A stretch of 64,000 bases of DNA from Sulfitobacter aestuariivivens. GTDB taxonomy: Bacteria; Pseudomonadota; Alphaproteobacteria; Rhodobacterales; Rhodobacteraceae. The translations under genes were made by a program, and so were the position numbers. The DNA lies in NCBI RefSeq assembly GCF_014763045.1, contig NZ_JACTAG010000001.1, positions 992,001 through 1,056,000 of the forward strand, read 5' to 3'. The notes under the pieces are model-generated. The model ran no database searches and was not told where the DNA came from. It was given only the letters and a program-made list of their open reading frames with translations. Below are positions 24,961 to 32,884 of this stretch, piece by piece (position 1 is the first letter of the stretch; every line of letters begins with the position of its first letter).

Positions 24961-25715
24961 TACGCGACCTCCGCAAGGATGTCGGCATAACCGTTATTCT
25001 CCACCTCAAGCGCCAGCTCCGGCCCGCCGGATTTGACGATCCTGCCGTCCGCCATGATGTGCACGACGTCCGGTTTGATGTGATCGAGAAGGCGCTGGTA
25101 ATGGGTGATCACCAAAAAGCCGCGCCCACTTGAACGCAGTGCATTCACGCCTTCGGCCACCAATTTCATCGCGTCAACGTCCAGGCCGGAATCGGTCTCA
25201 TCAAGGATGCACATCCTTGGCTCCAGCATGGCCATCTGCAGGATTTCATTGCGCTTTTTCTCGCCGCCGGAGAAACCCATGTTGACGGGTCGCTTGAGCA
25301 TATCGGCGTCGATTTTCAGCTCCTTCGCTTTTGCACGGATCACCTTGAGAAAGTCAGCGGCAGACATTTCCTCTTCGCCGCGCGCCTTGCGCTGCGCATT
25401 CACGGCAGTGCGCAGGAACGTCATGTTGCCCACACCGGGGATCTCAACGGGATATTGGAACGCCAGAAAAAGACCCGCTGCTGCGCGCTCTTCGGGCTCA
25501 AGCTCCAACAGGTCCTTGCCCTCAAGCGACGCCGACCCTTCTGTCACCTCATATCCGTCCTTGCCGGACAGCACGTAAGACAGCGTGGACTTGCCAGAGC
25601 CGTTCGGCCCCATAATCGCATGTACCTTGCCTGCCTCGACCTCCAGATCGACGCCTTTGAGGATCTGCTTGTCCTCTTCTTCAAGTTTCACGTGCAGGTT
25701 CTTGATGCTCAGCAT
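24960..25715 (-). CDS. sufC: Fe-S cluster assembly ATPase SufC
   Basis: The ABC-type ATPase of the SufBC2D complex, 251 residues, cytosolic. Walker A is GPNGSGKST (about 36-44), the signature is FSGGEKKRNE, and Walker B is MCILDETDSGLDVDA, where DETDSGLD is diagnostic of SufC. The GYEVTEGSASLEGKDLLELEPEERAA region also matches. It begins 158 bases after the sufB stop; that gap carries an 11-bp-period repeat array. The stop overlaps the sufD start by one base. Confidence 0.96.
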   Translation of the reverse strand: MLSIKNLHVKLEEEDKQILKGVDLEVEAGKVHAIMGPNGSGKSTLSYVLSGKDGYEVTEGSASLEGKDLLELEPEERAAAGLFLAFQYPVEIPGVGNMTFLRTAVNAQRKARGEEEMSAADFLKVIRAKAKELKIDADMLKRPVNMGFSGGEKKRNEILQMAMLEPRMCILDETDSGLDVDAMKLVAEGVNALRSSGRGFLVITHYQRLLDHIKPDVVHIMADGRIVKSGGPELALEVENNGYADILAEVA

Positions 25716-25765
25716 TTTTAGCTCCTAGGGGGTATTCTGTATCATTCGTTAACGCACCGAACGGG

Positions 25766-25809
25766 ACGTCGGTATTGCGTCGGTATTTCATCGGTATCGC
25801 GTCAGTTTC
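25766..25809. repeat. Four-unit 11-bp tandem array (copy 1) between sufB and sufC
   Basis: Consecutive 11-base units read ACGTCGGTATT, GCGTCGGTATT, TCATCGGTATC and GCGTCAGTTTC. A second array of the same unit, number and order of decay, ending in a CGTCAG unit, occurs at 61309-61352. It lies in the largest gap inside the suf operon (25716-25873). No gene is supported in this gap. Confidence 0.85.
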
Positions 25810-25873
25810 AGGGTGTGGGTTCCGGGTCGCGTTAAGAATTTCGTTTGCAGAGTTCCAATCAATCCGTCGTCCG

Positions 25874-27415
25874 TCACCCCACGGACCCTTCCAATGAGAT
25901 CGCAACCAGCGCCTGCGCTTCCATAGCAAACTCCATCGGCAACGCCTGCAAAACGTCCTTGCAGAACCCGTTCACGACCAGCGCCACGGCCTCTTCTTCG
26001 TCCATCCCGCGCGAGCGGCAATAGAACATTTGGTCGTCATCCACTTTGGAGGTCGTCGCCTCGTGTTCGACCCGTGAGGAGTTATTCTTGACCTCGATAT
26101 ATGGCACAGTATGCGCCCCGCATTTGTCGCCGATCAGCAGGCTGTCGCACTGCGTGTAATTGCGCGATTCCTTGGCCTTGGGGTGCATGGACACCAACCC
26201 GCGATAAGTGTTCTGCGCCTTGCCCGCCGAAATCCCCTTGGAAACGATGCGCGACTTGGTGCGCTTGCCCAAATGCACCATCTTGGTGCCGGTGTCGGCC
26301 TGCTGCATGTTGTTGGCAATGGCGATGGAATAGAATTCACCCTGACTGTCATCGCCCCGCAGGATGCAGCTGGGGTACTTCCACGTCACCGCAGAGCCGG
26401 TCTCAACCTGCGTCCACATGACCTTGGCGCGGTCGCCCCTGCAATCGGCACGTTTGGTGACAAAGTTATAGATGCCGCCCTTGCCGTTTTCATCGCCGGG
26501 ATACCAGTTCTGCACTGTGGAGTATTTCACCTCTGCGTCTTCTTCGATGATGATCTCGACGACGGCCGCGTGCAATTGGCTCTCGTCGCGCTGGGGGGCG
26601 GTGCAGCCTTCAAGATAGCTGACGTATGATCCCTTGTCCGCGATGATGAGCGTCCGTTCGAACTGGCCCGTGTTTTCCGCGTTGATACGGAAATAGGTGG
26701 AAAGCTCCATCGGGCAGCGCACGCCTGGCGGGACGTAGACAAAGGAGCCATCCGAGAAAACGGCCGAGTTCAGCGTGGCGTAGAAGTTGTCAGAGACGGG
26801 CACGACGGTGCCTAGATACTTTTTCACCAGATCCGGGTGATCCTTGATCGCCTCGGAAATCGAACAAAAGATCACGCCAGCCTTCTTCAGCTCTTCCTGA
26901 AAGGTCGTGCCGACGGACACGCTGTCAAAAACCGCATCAACCGCAACCTTGCGGCCTTCTGCCGGCGCGTCTTCGGCCCCTTCAACCCCGGCAAGGATCA
27001 TCTGTTCCTTCAGGGGAATACCCAGTTTCTTATACGTTTCCAGCAACTTGGGGTCGACGTCATCCAGCGACTTGGGCTTTTCCGCCATGCTGACGGGGCG
27101 GGCGTAATAATACTGATCCTGAAAATCGATTTCCGGATAGTCGACCATTGCCCAGTCGGGTTCTGTCTTGGTCAGCCAGCGCTCATAGGCCTCGAGCCGC
27201 CAGTCCGTCATCCACTGCGGTTCTTCGTTTTTCGACGAAATCAGCCGCACGATATCGGGGGTTAGGCCCTTGGGCGCATATTCCATCTCGATGTCCGTGG
27301 ACCAGCCGTATTTGTACTTGCCCCCAACTTCACGCACGGCATCGACGGTGTCCTGATCGACGCCTTCCTTGACGACATTTCCTTCGACAATTGTATCCAC
27401 GGTATCGATCCTCAT
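25874..27415 (-). CDS. sufB: Fe-S cluster assembly protein SufB
   Basis: The main scaffold of the SufBC2D complex, 513 residues. Landmarks are [29 protein letters not shown] at the N-terminus, [85 protein letters not shown] and [19 protein letters not shown]. The ATG at 27415 begins [13 protein letters not shown], two bases after the upstream desulfurase stop, and is preferred to an in-frame codon 15 codons earlier inside that gene. It has no strong ribosome site, so initiation probably relies on coupling. Confidence 0.95.
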   Translation of the reverse strand: MRIDTVDTIVEGNVVKEGVDQDTVDAVREVGGKYKYGWSTDIEMEYAPKGLTPDIVRLISSKNEEPQWMTDWRLEAYERWLTKTEPDWAMVDYPEIDFQDQYYYARPVSMAEKPKSLDDVDPKLLETYKKLGIPLKEQMILAGVEGAEDAPAEGRKVAVDAVFDSVSVGTTFQEELKKAGVIFCSISEAIKDHPDLVKKYLGTVVPVSDNFYATLNSAVFSDGSFVYVPPGVRCPMELSTYFRINAENTGQFERTLIIADKGSYVSYLEGCTAPQRDESQLHAAVVEIIIEEDAEVKYSTVQNWYPGDENGKGGIYNFVTKRADCRGDRAKVMWTQVETGSAVTWKYPSCILRGDDSQGEFYSIAIANNMQQADTGTKMVHLGKRTKSRIVSKGISAGKAQNTYRGLVSMHPKAKESRNYTQCDSLLIGDKCGAHTVPYIEVKNNSSRVEHEATTSKVDDDQMFYCRSRGMDEEEAVALVVNGFCKDVLQALPMEFAMEAQALVAISLEGSVG

Positions 27416-27417
27416 GC

Positions 27418-28587
27418 TCAGGCCGCGCGGGCCTCGTGTTTCTTCAGCTTGGCGGCCCACGCATCGGCAAACCGCAAGACATCGTCTTGTGTCGTTTCCA
27501 GCCCCAGCGACACGCGAATGGCGCTGGAGGCTTCGCTCTCGTCATAGCCCATGGCCTGCAAAACCGTGCTTGCCTTCACCTTGCCAGATGAGCACGCCGA
27601 CCCGGCAGAAATCGCAAACCCGGCGAGGTCCATTTGCATGACCTGCGTCTCGCCTTTCCAACCGGCGGTGACAAGACAGGAGGTATTGGGAAGACGCGGC
27701 GCATCTTTCCCTACTAAAATAGTCGTGTTTGACGCAGCCTCAAGGGCGCTTTCCATCAAATCGCGCTTTTCTGCAACAGCCTCCCAATGGCCTGCCGCAA
27801 CGTCGTGTGCCGCGGCCTCAGCGGCGGCGCCAAAACCTGCAATGCCGATCACGTTTTCTGTCCCGGAACGGCGGCCCATTTCCTGACCGCCCCCTTTCAA
27901 TCCGGCACTGATGTCCACCCCCTGCTTGACGACAAGCGCGCCAACGCCTTTGGGCCCGCCAATCTTGTGGGCAGAAACGCTGGCATATTCGCACGGCGTA
28001 TCCCGATAGGAAAAAGGCACCTTGCCAAAGGCCTGCGTCGCATCACAAAACCGATGAGAGACCTCCATTTCGCCCGCGAATTCAGCAAAGACAGGATGAA
28101 GCGGCTGTAAAACGCCCGTCTCGGCATTTGCGGCCGTCAGGGCAAACAAGCCGCGCGCGGCGCGACCAAAGCCCGGTTCGCCACGCTTGGCGCGTTGTGC
28201 GTAGAATCCAAATCCGGACACCAGCGCCCCGTTGAAAACCCCATCGCGCCCGATAAGCGGTGCGCCGGTATGCGGGTCATCGTGCAATGCATAGGTCTGT
28301 CGCAGAACGGCATCATGCTCCAAAGGAGAGCAGGCCGCTTCGTCCCAAGGCTGGGCAAAAACAAGGTTGATGGCCTCGGTCGCGCCAGAGGTAAAGACGA
28401 CCTCGGCGGGATCACACGCCAGGGCCGTCGCCACCTGCGCACGCGCACGTTCCACCAGTGCCTTGGCCGCGCGTCCTTCTGCATGCACCGACGACGGGTT
28501 GCCCACCACATCCATCGCCGCCAGCATGGCCACGCGCGCCTCTGCGCGCAGAGGCGTGGTCGCATTATGATCCAGATACACTCTCAT
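27418..28587 (-). CDS. Cysteine desulfurase, NifS/IscS type
   Basis: A 389-residue class V aminotransferase: PLP lysine Lys208 in [12 protein letters not shown], catalytic Cys332 in [15 protein letters not shown]-terminus [14 protein letters not shown]. The active-site loop is of the group I (NifS/IscS) class, different from the SufS at the other end of the operon. It probably supplies sulfur to SufB or for another thiolation. The chosen ATG lies at the very end of a dispersed repeat element (28590-28629) and has no good ribosome site; a TTG at 28632 in frame is possible but less like the family start. It is the second gene of the iscR-suf operon. Confidence 0.92.
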   Translation of the reverse strand: MRVYLDHNATTPLRAEARVAMLAAMDVVGNPSSVHAEGRAAKALVERARAQVATALACDPAEVVFTSGATEAINLVFAQPWDEAACSPLEHDAVLRQTYALHDDPHTGAPLIGRDGVFNGALVSGFGFYAQRAKRGEPGFGRAARGLFALTAANAETGVLQPLHPVFAEFAGEMEVSHRFCDATQAFGKVPFSYRDTPCEYASVSAHKIGGPKGVGALVVKQGVDISAGLKGGGQEMGRRSGTENVIGIAGFGAAAEAAAHDVAAGHWEAVAEKRDLMESALEAASNTTILVGKDAPRLPNTSCLVTAGWKGETQVMQMDLAGFAISAGSACSSGKVKASTVLQAMGYDESEASSAIRVSLGLETTQDDVLRFADAWAAKLKKHEARAA

Positions 28588-28589
28588 CT

Positions 28590-28629
28590 GCAGGCCCGAA
28601 ATATCCCGGGGTTTGGGGCAGCGCCCCAA
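28590..28629 (-). repeat. Hairpin-tail dispersed repeat, copy 2, at the desulfurase start
   Basis: Read on the minus strand: stem TTGGGGC/GCCCCAA with loop GCT (28629-28613), then ACCCCGGGATATTTCGGGCC, ending in a CAGATG whose ATG is the desulfurase start codon. It matches the copies at 37326, 48556 and 56399 in having a GC-rich stem with a tiny loop followed by a CCGGGA-ATATTT-GGCC core. Confidence 0.7.
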
Positions 28630-28678
28630 CAAGGAATAAAATCGTGCCGCGCGGCAGGCGCGCCCTTGGGATCACGCC

Positions 28679-29140
28679 TCATGCCTCGTCCACCACGTCA
28701 AAAAGCACGGGCACGGCGGGGCATGGCACCAGTTCGTTGGCAATGACATCCGACAGACGGGTCTGGTGCAGGAACACATAGACATGCGCACTCAGCCCCT
28801 CCCACAACCGGTTGGTCAGTGACTGCGCGCGACTGCCCGACAAGGCACCGGAAGCGCCGGCACCCTTGTGCATGGCGTCAACCGTCTCATCCACAGCGGC
28901 CAGAATATCAGACACCCGGATCTCCGCCGCGGGACGCGCCAGACGATATCCCCCGCCCGGTCCGCGCACGGATGTCACCAGTTCCGCGCGCCGCAGTTTG
29001 ACAAACAGCTGCTCCAGATACGGTAGAGAGATCGACTGCCGCTCCGCAATATCGCCCAGCGATACCAGCCCCCCGCCCCGCTGCAGCGCGATGTCTGCAA
29101 GGGCGACCATGGCGTACCGGCCTTTGGTGCTGAGTTTCAT
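28679..29140 (-). CDS. iscR: Rrf2-family Fe-S regulator IscR (single-cysteine type)
   Basis: The 153-residue winged-helix regulator heads the suf operon. The N-terminus MKLSTKGRYAMVALADIAL, the recognition region SISLPYLEQLFVKLRRAELV and the wing VRGPGGGYRLARP are typical of IscR. The three cluster-binding cysteines of the enterobacterial protein are absent: that region reads DAMHKGAGASGALSGSRAQS. The only cysteine is Cys140. A one-cysteine IscR with unusual cluster ligation has been described in Rhodobacter sphaeroides, where it represses Fe-S genes, so this is probably the same type. It likely represses its own operon, through a site overlapping the promoter at 29246-29274. Confidence 0.93.
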   Translation of the reverse strand: MKLSTKGRYAMVALADIALQRGGGLVSLGDIAERQSISLPYLEQLFVKLRRAELVTSVRGPGGGYRLARPAAEIRVSDILAAVDETVDAMHKGAGASGALSGSRAQSLTNRLWEGLSAHVYVFLHQTRLSDVIANELVPCPAVPVLFDVVDEA

Positions 29141-29236
29141 CGCTTTTCACCCCGGGGCGCGCCGCGATTGATTGACGCGGGCGCACGAAATACGTACATG
29201 CAGGTCTCCGCCCCGGCGCAGTCCGGAGAGGAACAG

Positions 29237-29253
29237 ATTAGAACCGTTCTAAA
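29237..29253. promoter_or_regulatory. Irr-type ICE box at the iscR-suf promoter
   Basis: TTAGAACCGTTCTAAA (29238-29253), preceded by A where T is usual, matches the iron control element TTTAGAA-N3-TTCTAAA bound by Irr in alphaproteobacteria, with one end mismatch. It covers the -10 hexamer of the leftward iscR promoter, so bound Irr should block transcription when iron is scarce. No irr gene is in the window. Confidence 0.7.
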
Positions 29254-29274
29254 GTGCCTTAGCGAATAGGTCAA
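29246..29274 (-). promoter_or_regulatory. Sigma-70-like promoter of the iscR-suf operon
   Basis: On the minus strand TTGACC (29274-29269), a 17-base spacer and TAGAAC (29251-29246) form a good -35/-10 pair. Transcription would start near 29239, about 100 bases before the iscR ATG. The -10 falls in the ICE box and the -35 in an 8-bp palindrome. Confidence 0.65.
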
Positions 29275-29282
29275 CTATTCGC
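29262..29282. promoter_or_regulatory. Second palindrome over the iscR promoter -35
   Basis: GCGAATAG and CTATTCGC are perfect inverted arms (29262-29269/29275-29282) with spacer GTCAA. The spacer and left-arm end make up the -35 of the leftward promoter. It is a candidate IscR operator or a site for another regulator; I do not recognise the motif. Confidence 0.6.
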
Positions 29283-29315
29283 CGCAGGCCAGGAACCGCC
29301 ACAGATGGAACCCGC

Positions 29316-29969
29316 ATGCCAGAGGTAATCTTTCCCGGACCAGAAGGCCGCCTTGAAGGCCGCTATCACCCCCAGAAAGAGCGGGACGCGCCCATCGCCA
29401 TCGTGCTTCATCCGCATCCCCAGTTCGGCGGGACGATGAACCACAAGGTTGTCTACAACCTGCACTATGCCTTTTATAACATGGGCTTCACCGTCCTGCG
29501 GTTCAATTTCCGCGGCGTGGGTCGCAGCCAGGGCGAATACGATCAGGGCATTGGTGAACTGAGCGACGCGGCCTCGGCACTCGATTACCTGCAGTCGATG
29601 AACAACAACTCCAAGCATTGCTGGGTTGCGGGCTTTTCGTTCGGGGCCTGGATCGGGATGCAGCTCTTGATGCGCCGGCCCGAGATCACCGGGTTCATCT
29701 CGGTCTCGCCGCCCGCAAACATGTATGACTTCAGTTTTCTCGCGCCCTGCCCCTCGTCAGGTCTGATCATCAACGGCACCGCAGACCGCGTCGCGCCGCC
29801 GCCCGATACGGTGAACCTTGTCAACAAGCTGCACGAGCAAAAGGGCATCACGATCACGCATCAGGAAGTCGAAGGGTCCGGACACTTCTTCGAAGAACCG
29901 CATATGGAAACGCTGATCGATTCGACAACCGAATACGTCAAGCGCCGCCTGACCGAGACCACGCGCTAA
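29316..29969 (+). CDS. Alpha/beta hydrolase
   Basis: The 217-residue single-domain hydrolase has nucleophile elbow GFSFGAW (Ser), oxyanion region HPHPQFGGTMNHKVV, INGTADRVAPP with the acid residue, and GSGHFFEE with the catalytic His. This pattern matches a conserved bacterial family of small serine hydrolases of unknown substrate. It is divergent from iscR and shares its regulatory region, followed 12 bases later by a small helical protein and then an HD phosphohydrolase gene, so the three are probably one transcript. Confidence 0.88.
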   Translation: MPEVIFPGPEGRLEGRYHPQKERDAPIAIVLHPHPQFGGTMNHKVVYNLHYAFYNMGFTVLRFNFRGVGRSQGEYDQGIGELSDAASALDYLQSMNNNSKHCWVAGFSFGAWIGMQLLMRRPEITGFISVSPPANMYDFSFLAPCPSSGLIINGTADRVAPPPDTVNLVNKLHEQKGITITHQEVEGSGHFFEEPHMETLIDSTTEYVKRRLTETTR

Positions 29970-29981
29970 GGGGCACCGGAC

Positions 29982-30221
29982 ATGGCAGACACCCCACTGA
30001 TCCAGATGGCCCACAAACTGGCGGAGGATTGCCTCAAGGTTCAGGCCGAGATTGGCGATGACCGTCTGTTCATGGAACTTGGCGAAGCCATCGGTACGTC
30101 ATCCCAAACGCTGGAAGAAGCGTTCCTGACAGCCGTGCGGACCCAGATGGCGAATGAAAAAGCCCGGCATTTTCTGGCGGAGAAACTCAAGGCCCACCGG
30201 GACGGAAAGCCGACTGAGTGA
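29982..30221 (+). CDS. Small helical protein of unknown function
   Basis: The 79-residue, fully helical charged protein has no signal or cysteine patterns beyond one Cys (EDCLKVQAEIGDD). The stretch SSQTLEEAFLTAVRTQMANEKARHFLAEKL looks like an amphipathic helix, perhaps for dimerisation. It is tightly spaced after the hydrolase gene, and its stop overlaps the GTG start of the HD gene, which supports its being real and coupled. I do not recognise a family. Confidence 0.7.
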   Translation: MADTPLIQMAHKLAEDCLKVQAEIGDDRLFMELGEAIGTSSQTLEEAFLTAVRTQMANEKARHFLAEKLKAHRDGKPTE

Positions 30222-30799
30222 GCACCCGGCTGGACCGCCAGATTGCCTTTCTCAACGAAGCGGACAAGCTGAAATCGGTCGTGCGGGGCACGACGCTGTG
30301 TGATGCCTCGCGCTATGAAAATTCGGCTGAGCATTCGTGGCATCTGACACTTTATGCGATGGTGTTAGCGGATCAGGCCGGACCGGATGTGCAGATTGAC
30401 CGGGTGATAAAGATGCTGATCCTGCATGATCTGGTGGAGATTGACGCAGGCGATAATCCGATCTTTGGCTCTCATGATCCTGCGGCCGTCGAAGTGCAGG
30501 AGCAAGCGGCGGCAGATCGCATTTTCGGGCTTCTTCCGAATGACTTAGACAATGATCTTCGCGCGATCTGGGAAGAATTTGAAGCCGCAAAGACACCGTC
30601 TGCACAGTTTGCAAAATCGCTTGACCGGTTTCAGCCGCCAATGCAGAACCTGCAATCGGGTGGCGGCAGCTGGGTGACGTATGACGTCACCGAAGACAAG
30701 ATTGCCGAAAAGGTTGGCGCCAAGATCAAGATCGGCGCGCCCCGCCTTTGGGACTATGCCCGCACCCGGATCGCCGCGTGGTTTTCGGCTCAGTCCTGA
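30218..30799 (+). CDS. HD-domain phosphohydrolase (YfbR/HDDC2-like)
   Basis: The 193-residue protein starts at GTG overlapping the previous stop. It has the HD metal motif: ENSAEHSWHLTL (His), LHDLVEIDAGD (His-Asp) and a downstream Asp in KSLDRFQPPMQN. This arrangement fits 5'-deoxynucleotidase/HDDC2-type enzymes acting on dNMPs or similar small substrates. The exact substrate is unknown. Its 3' end overlaps the convergent hydrolase gene by 10 bases. Confidence 0.88.
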   Translation: MSTRLDRQIAFLNEADKLKSVVRGTTLCDASRYENSAEHSWHLTLYAMVLADQAGPDVQIDRVIKMLILHDLVEIDAGDNPIFGSHDPAAVEVQEQAAADRIFGLLPNDLDNDLRAIWEEFEAAKTPSAQFAKSLDRFQPPMQNLQSGGGSWVTYDVTEDKIAEKVGAKIKIGAPRLWDYARTRIAAWFSAQS

Positions 30800-31515
30800 C
30801 CGGCCATGTGCAGCGCCTCTGCGGCACCTTTGGGATTGATGAACAACGCTTCGTGCCCATCCATCACCTGGACCAGACGGAAAATACCCAGCCGCTCTGA
30901 CAGGCGCGGGTGCCAGCCCAGTGAATGAGGCATCGCCGCGTCATTCAGCCCGTTGATGTAACTTTTCCCCACCTCCCAGTTGCCCGGCGCGGACTTCAGG
31001 CTGATCTTGTCTGCAAAGGTGGCATGCGGATGCGGGTTGAGCTTGTCATAGGCGTTTTGTGCCAGATTGCCGTCACCGTCGCTGAAGAACCCGTCGCGCC
31101 AGATTGGATAGGGCACCGAAAACCCGCCTGATCCGCCTGCCTGCGCAAGATCTGAAAAGAGCTGAGCAAACGGGGGCGGGACCAGATCGTCGAGGGATTC
31201 GCCATCGTGCGGAACAAAGGCATTCCAATAGACCAGCCGTTTGATCCGATCGGGCATCCGGTCATAGACGCCCGAGATGATCATCCCGCCGTAGCTGTGT
31301 CCCGCCAGAACGATGTCCGTCAGATCGTGGGCGGCGATATAGTCCGCTATCGATCCGATTGCCGCGTCCAGCCCGACGGATTTATCTTCCCCTGCCCCGT
31401 TGCCCAGAATTGTGGGTGTGTGAACGGACCATCCCATCCCTTCGAGATGTCCCGCGACGTCTGCCAGAAGGGATCCGTCATGCCACGCGCCATGTACCAC
31501 TACGTAAGTCGCCAT
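30790..31515 (-). CDS. Alpha/beta hydrolase of the plant-esterase-like family
   Basis: The 241-residue hydrolase has VVVHGAWHDGSLLADVAGHLEGMGW at the N-terminus (oxyanion HGAW motif), nucleophile elbow GHSYGGM, and a C-terminal MDGHEALFINPKGAAEAL carrying the catalytic His. These features match the esterase/hydroxynitrile-lyase-like subfamily. Substrate unknown. It is divergent from icd, and the shared upstream region holds a near-palindrome at 31586-31601. Confidence 0.87.
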   Translation of the reverse strand: MATYVVVHGAWHDGSLLADVAGHLEGMGWSVHTPTILGNGAGEDKSVGLDAAIGSIADYIAAHDLTDIVLAGHSYGGMIISGVYDRMPDRIKRLVYWNAFVPHDGESLDDLVPPPFAQLFSDLAQAGGSGGFSVPYPIWRDGFFSDGDGNLAQNAYDKLNPHPHATFADKISLKSAPGNWEVGKSYINGLNDAAMPHSLGWHPRLSERLGIFRLVQVMDGHEALFINPKGAAEALHMAGQD

Positions 31516-31585
31516 CTCATTCTCTCCTGTAACCTTCCGGCAGCGTGAGGAACTGTCAGGGACCTGTCAAATAGCACCCCTTTCG

Positions 31586-31601
31586 GTATGCAATTGTATA
31601 C
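31586..31601. promoter_or_regulatory. Near-palindrome in the icd upstream region
   Basis: GTATGCAATTGTATAC is palindromic except for one pair. The embedded TTGTATACAG resembles operators of GntR-type (FCD) regulators. It lies 67 bases before the icd start and 71 bases before the divergent hydrolase. No regulator gene of this type is adjacent, so this is tentative. Confidence 0.3.
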
Positions 31602-31667
31602 AGACTTTCCCTTGGCGATTGGATGGGATAGAGCGGGGCAAGCCAAACAGCCAAGCGAGTATCACGC

Positions 31668-32882
31668 ATGTCCAAGATCAAGGTAGAGAACCCCATTGTC
31701 GAACTCGACGGGGACGAGATGACCCGCATCATGTGGGACTTCATCAAGAAAAAGCTGATCACGCCCTATCTTGATGTGGATCTCAAGTACTACGACCTTG
31801 GCATGGAGTCCCGCGATGCCACCGATGATCAGATCACCATCGACGCGGCAGAAGCGATCAAGACATATGGGGTCGGGGTGAAATGCGCAACGATCACCCC
31901 GGATGAGGCGCGGGTCGAGGAATTCGGTCTCAAGAAAATGTGGCGCAGCCCCAATGGCACCATCCGCAACATCCTGGGCGGCGTGATCTTTCGCCAGCCG
32001 ATCATCTGCAAGAACGTGCCCCGACTTGTGCCGGGCTGGACCAAGCCCATCGTGGTGGGCCGCCATGCCTATGGGGATCAATACCGCGCGACGGATTTCA
32101 AATTTCCCGGCAAGGGCAAGCTGACGCTCAAGTTCGTTGGCGAGGACGGGACGGAGATCGAGGAAGAGGTTTTTGACGCGCCGGATTCGGGTGTGGTCAT
32201 GGCGATGTACAACCTTGATAAATCCATCATCGACTTCGCCCGTGCCTCGCTCAATTATGGTCTGAATCTGGGCTGGCCAGTCTATCTGAGCACCAAGAAC
32301 ACGATCCTCAAGCAATACGATGGTCGGTTTCTTGAGCTGTTTCAGCAAGTGTTCGATGAAGAGTTCAAGGACAAGTTCGACGCCGCCGGCATCTGGTACG
32401 AACACCGGCTGATCGACGACATGGTTGCCTCTTCGCTCAAGTGGTCGGGCGGGTATGTCTGGGCGTGCAAGAACTATGACGGGGATGTGCAGTCCGACAC
32501 GGTGGCGCAGGGTTTTGGATCACTTGGGTTGATGACCTCGATCCTGATGACGCCGGATGGCCAGACGGTCGAGGCCGAGGCGGCCCATGGCACCGTGACA
32601 CGCCACTATCGCCAGCACCAAAAAGGCGAGGCGACATCGACCAATTCGATCGCGTCGATTTATGCCTGGACGGGCGGGCTGAAACATCGCGGCAAGCTTG
32701 ACGGTAATGACGCGCTTATCAGCTTTGCCGAGACGCTGGAGAAGGTGGTCGTGGACACGGTCGAAAGTGGCCACATGACCAAGGACCTCGCCTTGCTGGT
32801 GGGCCCCGATCAAGGGTGGCTCACGACGATGGGTTTTCTGGAGAAGGTGGATGAGAACCTGAACAAGGCGTTGGCGGGCTAA
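31668..32882 (+). CDS. icd: NADP-dependent isocitrate dehydrogenase
   Basis: Oxidatively decarboxylates isocitrate to 2-oxoglutarate in the TCA cycle, producing NADPH. The 404-residue length and N-terminus [23 protein letters not shown] identify the homodimeric, eukaryotic-type subfamily used by alphaproteobacteria, not the E. coli type. Substrate and metal residues lie in KSPNGT-like [11 protein letters not shown], the YxxD-type [14 protein letters not shown], and NYDGDVQSD. The cofactor site [14 protein letters not shown] has the Arg/His residues typical for NADP. It is a single gene, convergent with the amidotransferase gene two bases away. Confidence 0.96.
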   Translation: MSKIKVENPIVELDGDEMTRIMWDFIKKKLITPYLDVDLKYYDLGMESRDATDDQITIDAAEAIKTYGVGVKCATITPDEARVEEFGLKKMWRSPNGTIRNILGGVIFRQPIICKNVPRLVPGWTKPIVVGRHAYGDQYRATDFKFPGKGKLTLKFVGEDGTEIEEEVFDAPDSGVVMAMYNLDKSIIDFARASLNYGLNLGWPVYLSTKNTILKQYDGRFLELFQQVFDEEFKDKFDAAGIWYEHRLIDDMVASSLKWSGGYVWACKNYDGDVQSDTVAQGFGSLGLMTSILMTPDGQTVEAEAAHGTVTRHYRQHQKGEATSTNSIASIYAWTGGLKHRGKLDGNDALISFAETLEKVVVDTVESGHMTKDLALLVGPDQGWLTTMGFLEKVDENLNKALAG

Positions 32883-32884
32883 GT

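Noticed and set aside
25681..26021. Open frames between sufC and sufB on the minus strand
   Set aside because: They overlap both suf genes and are partly made of the 11-bp repeat. No family resemblance.
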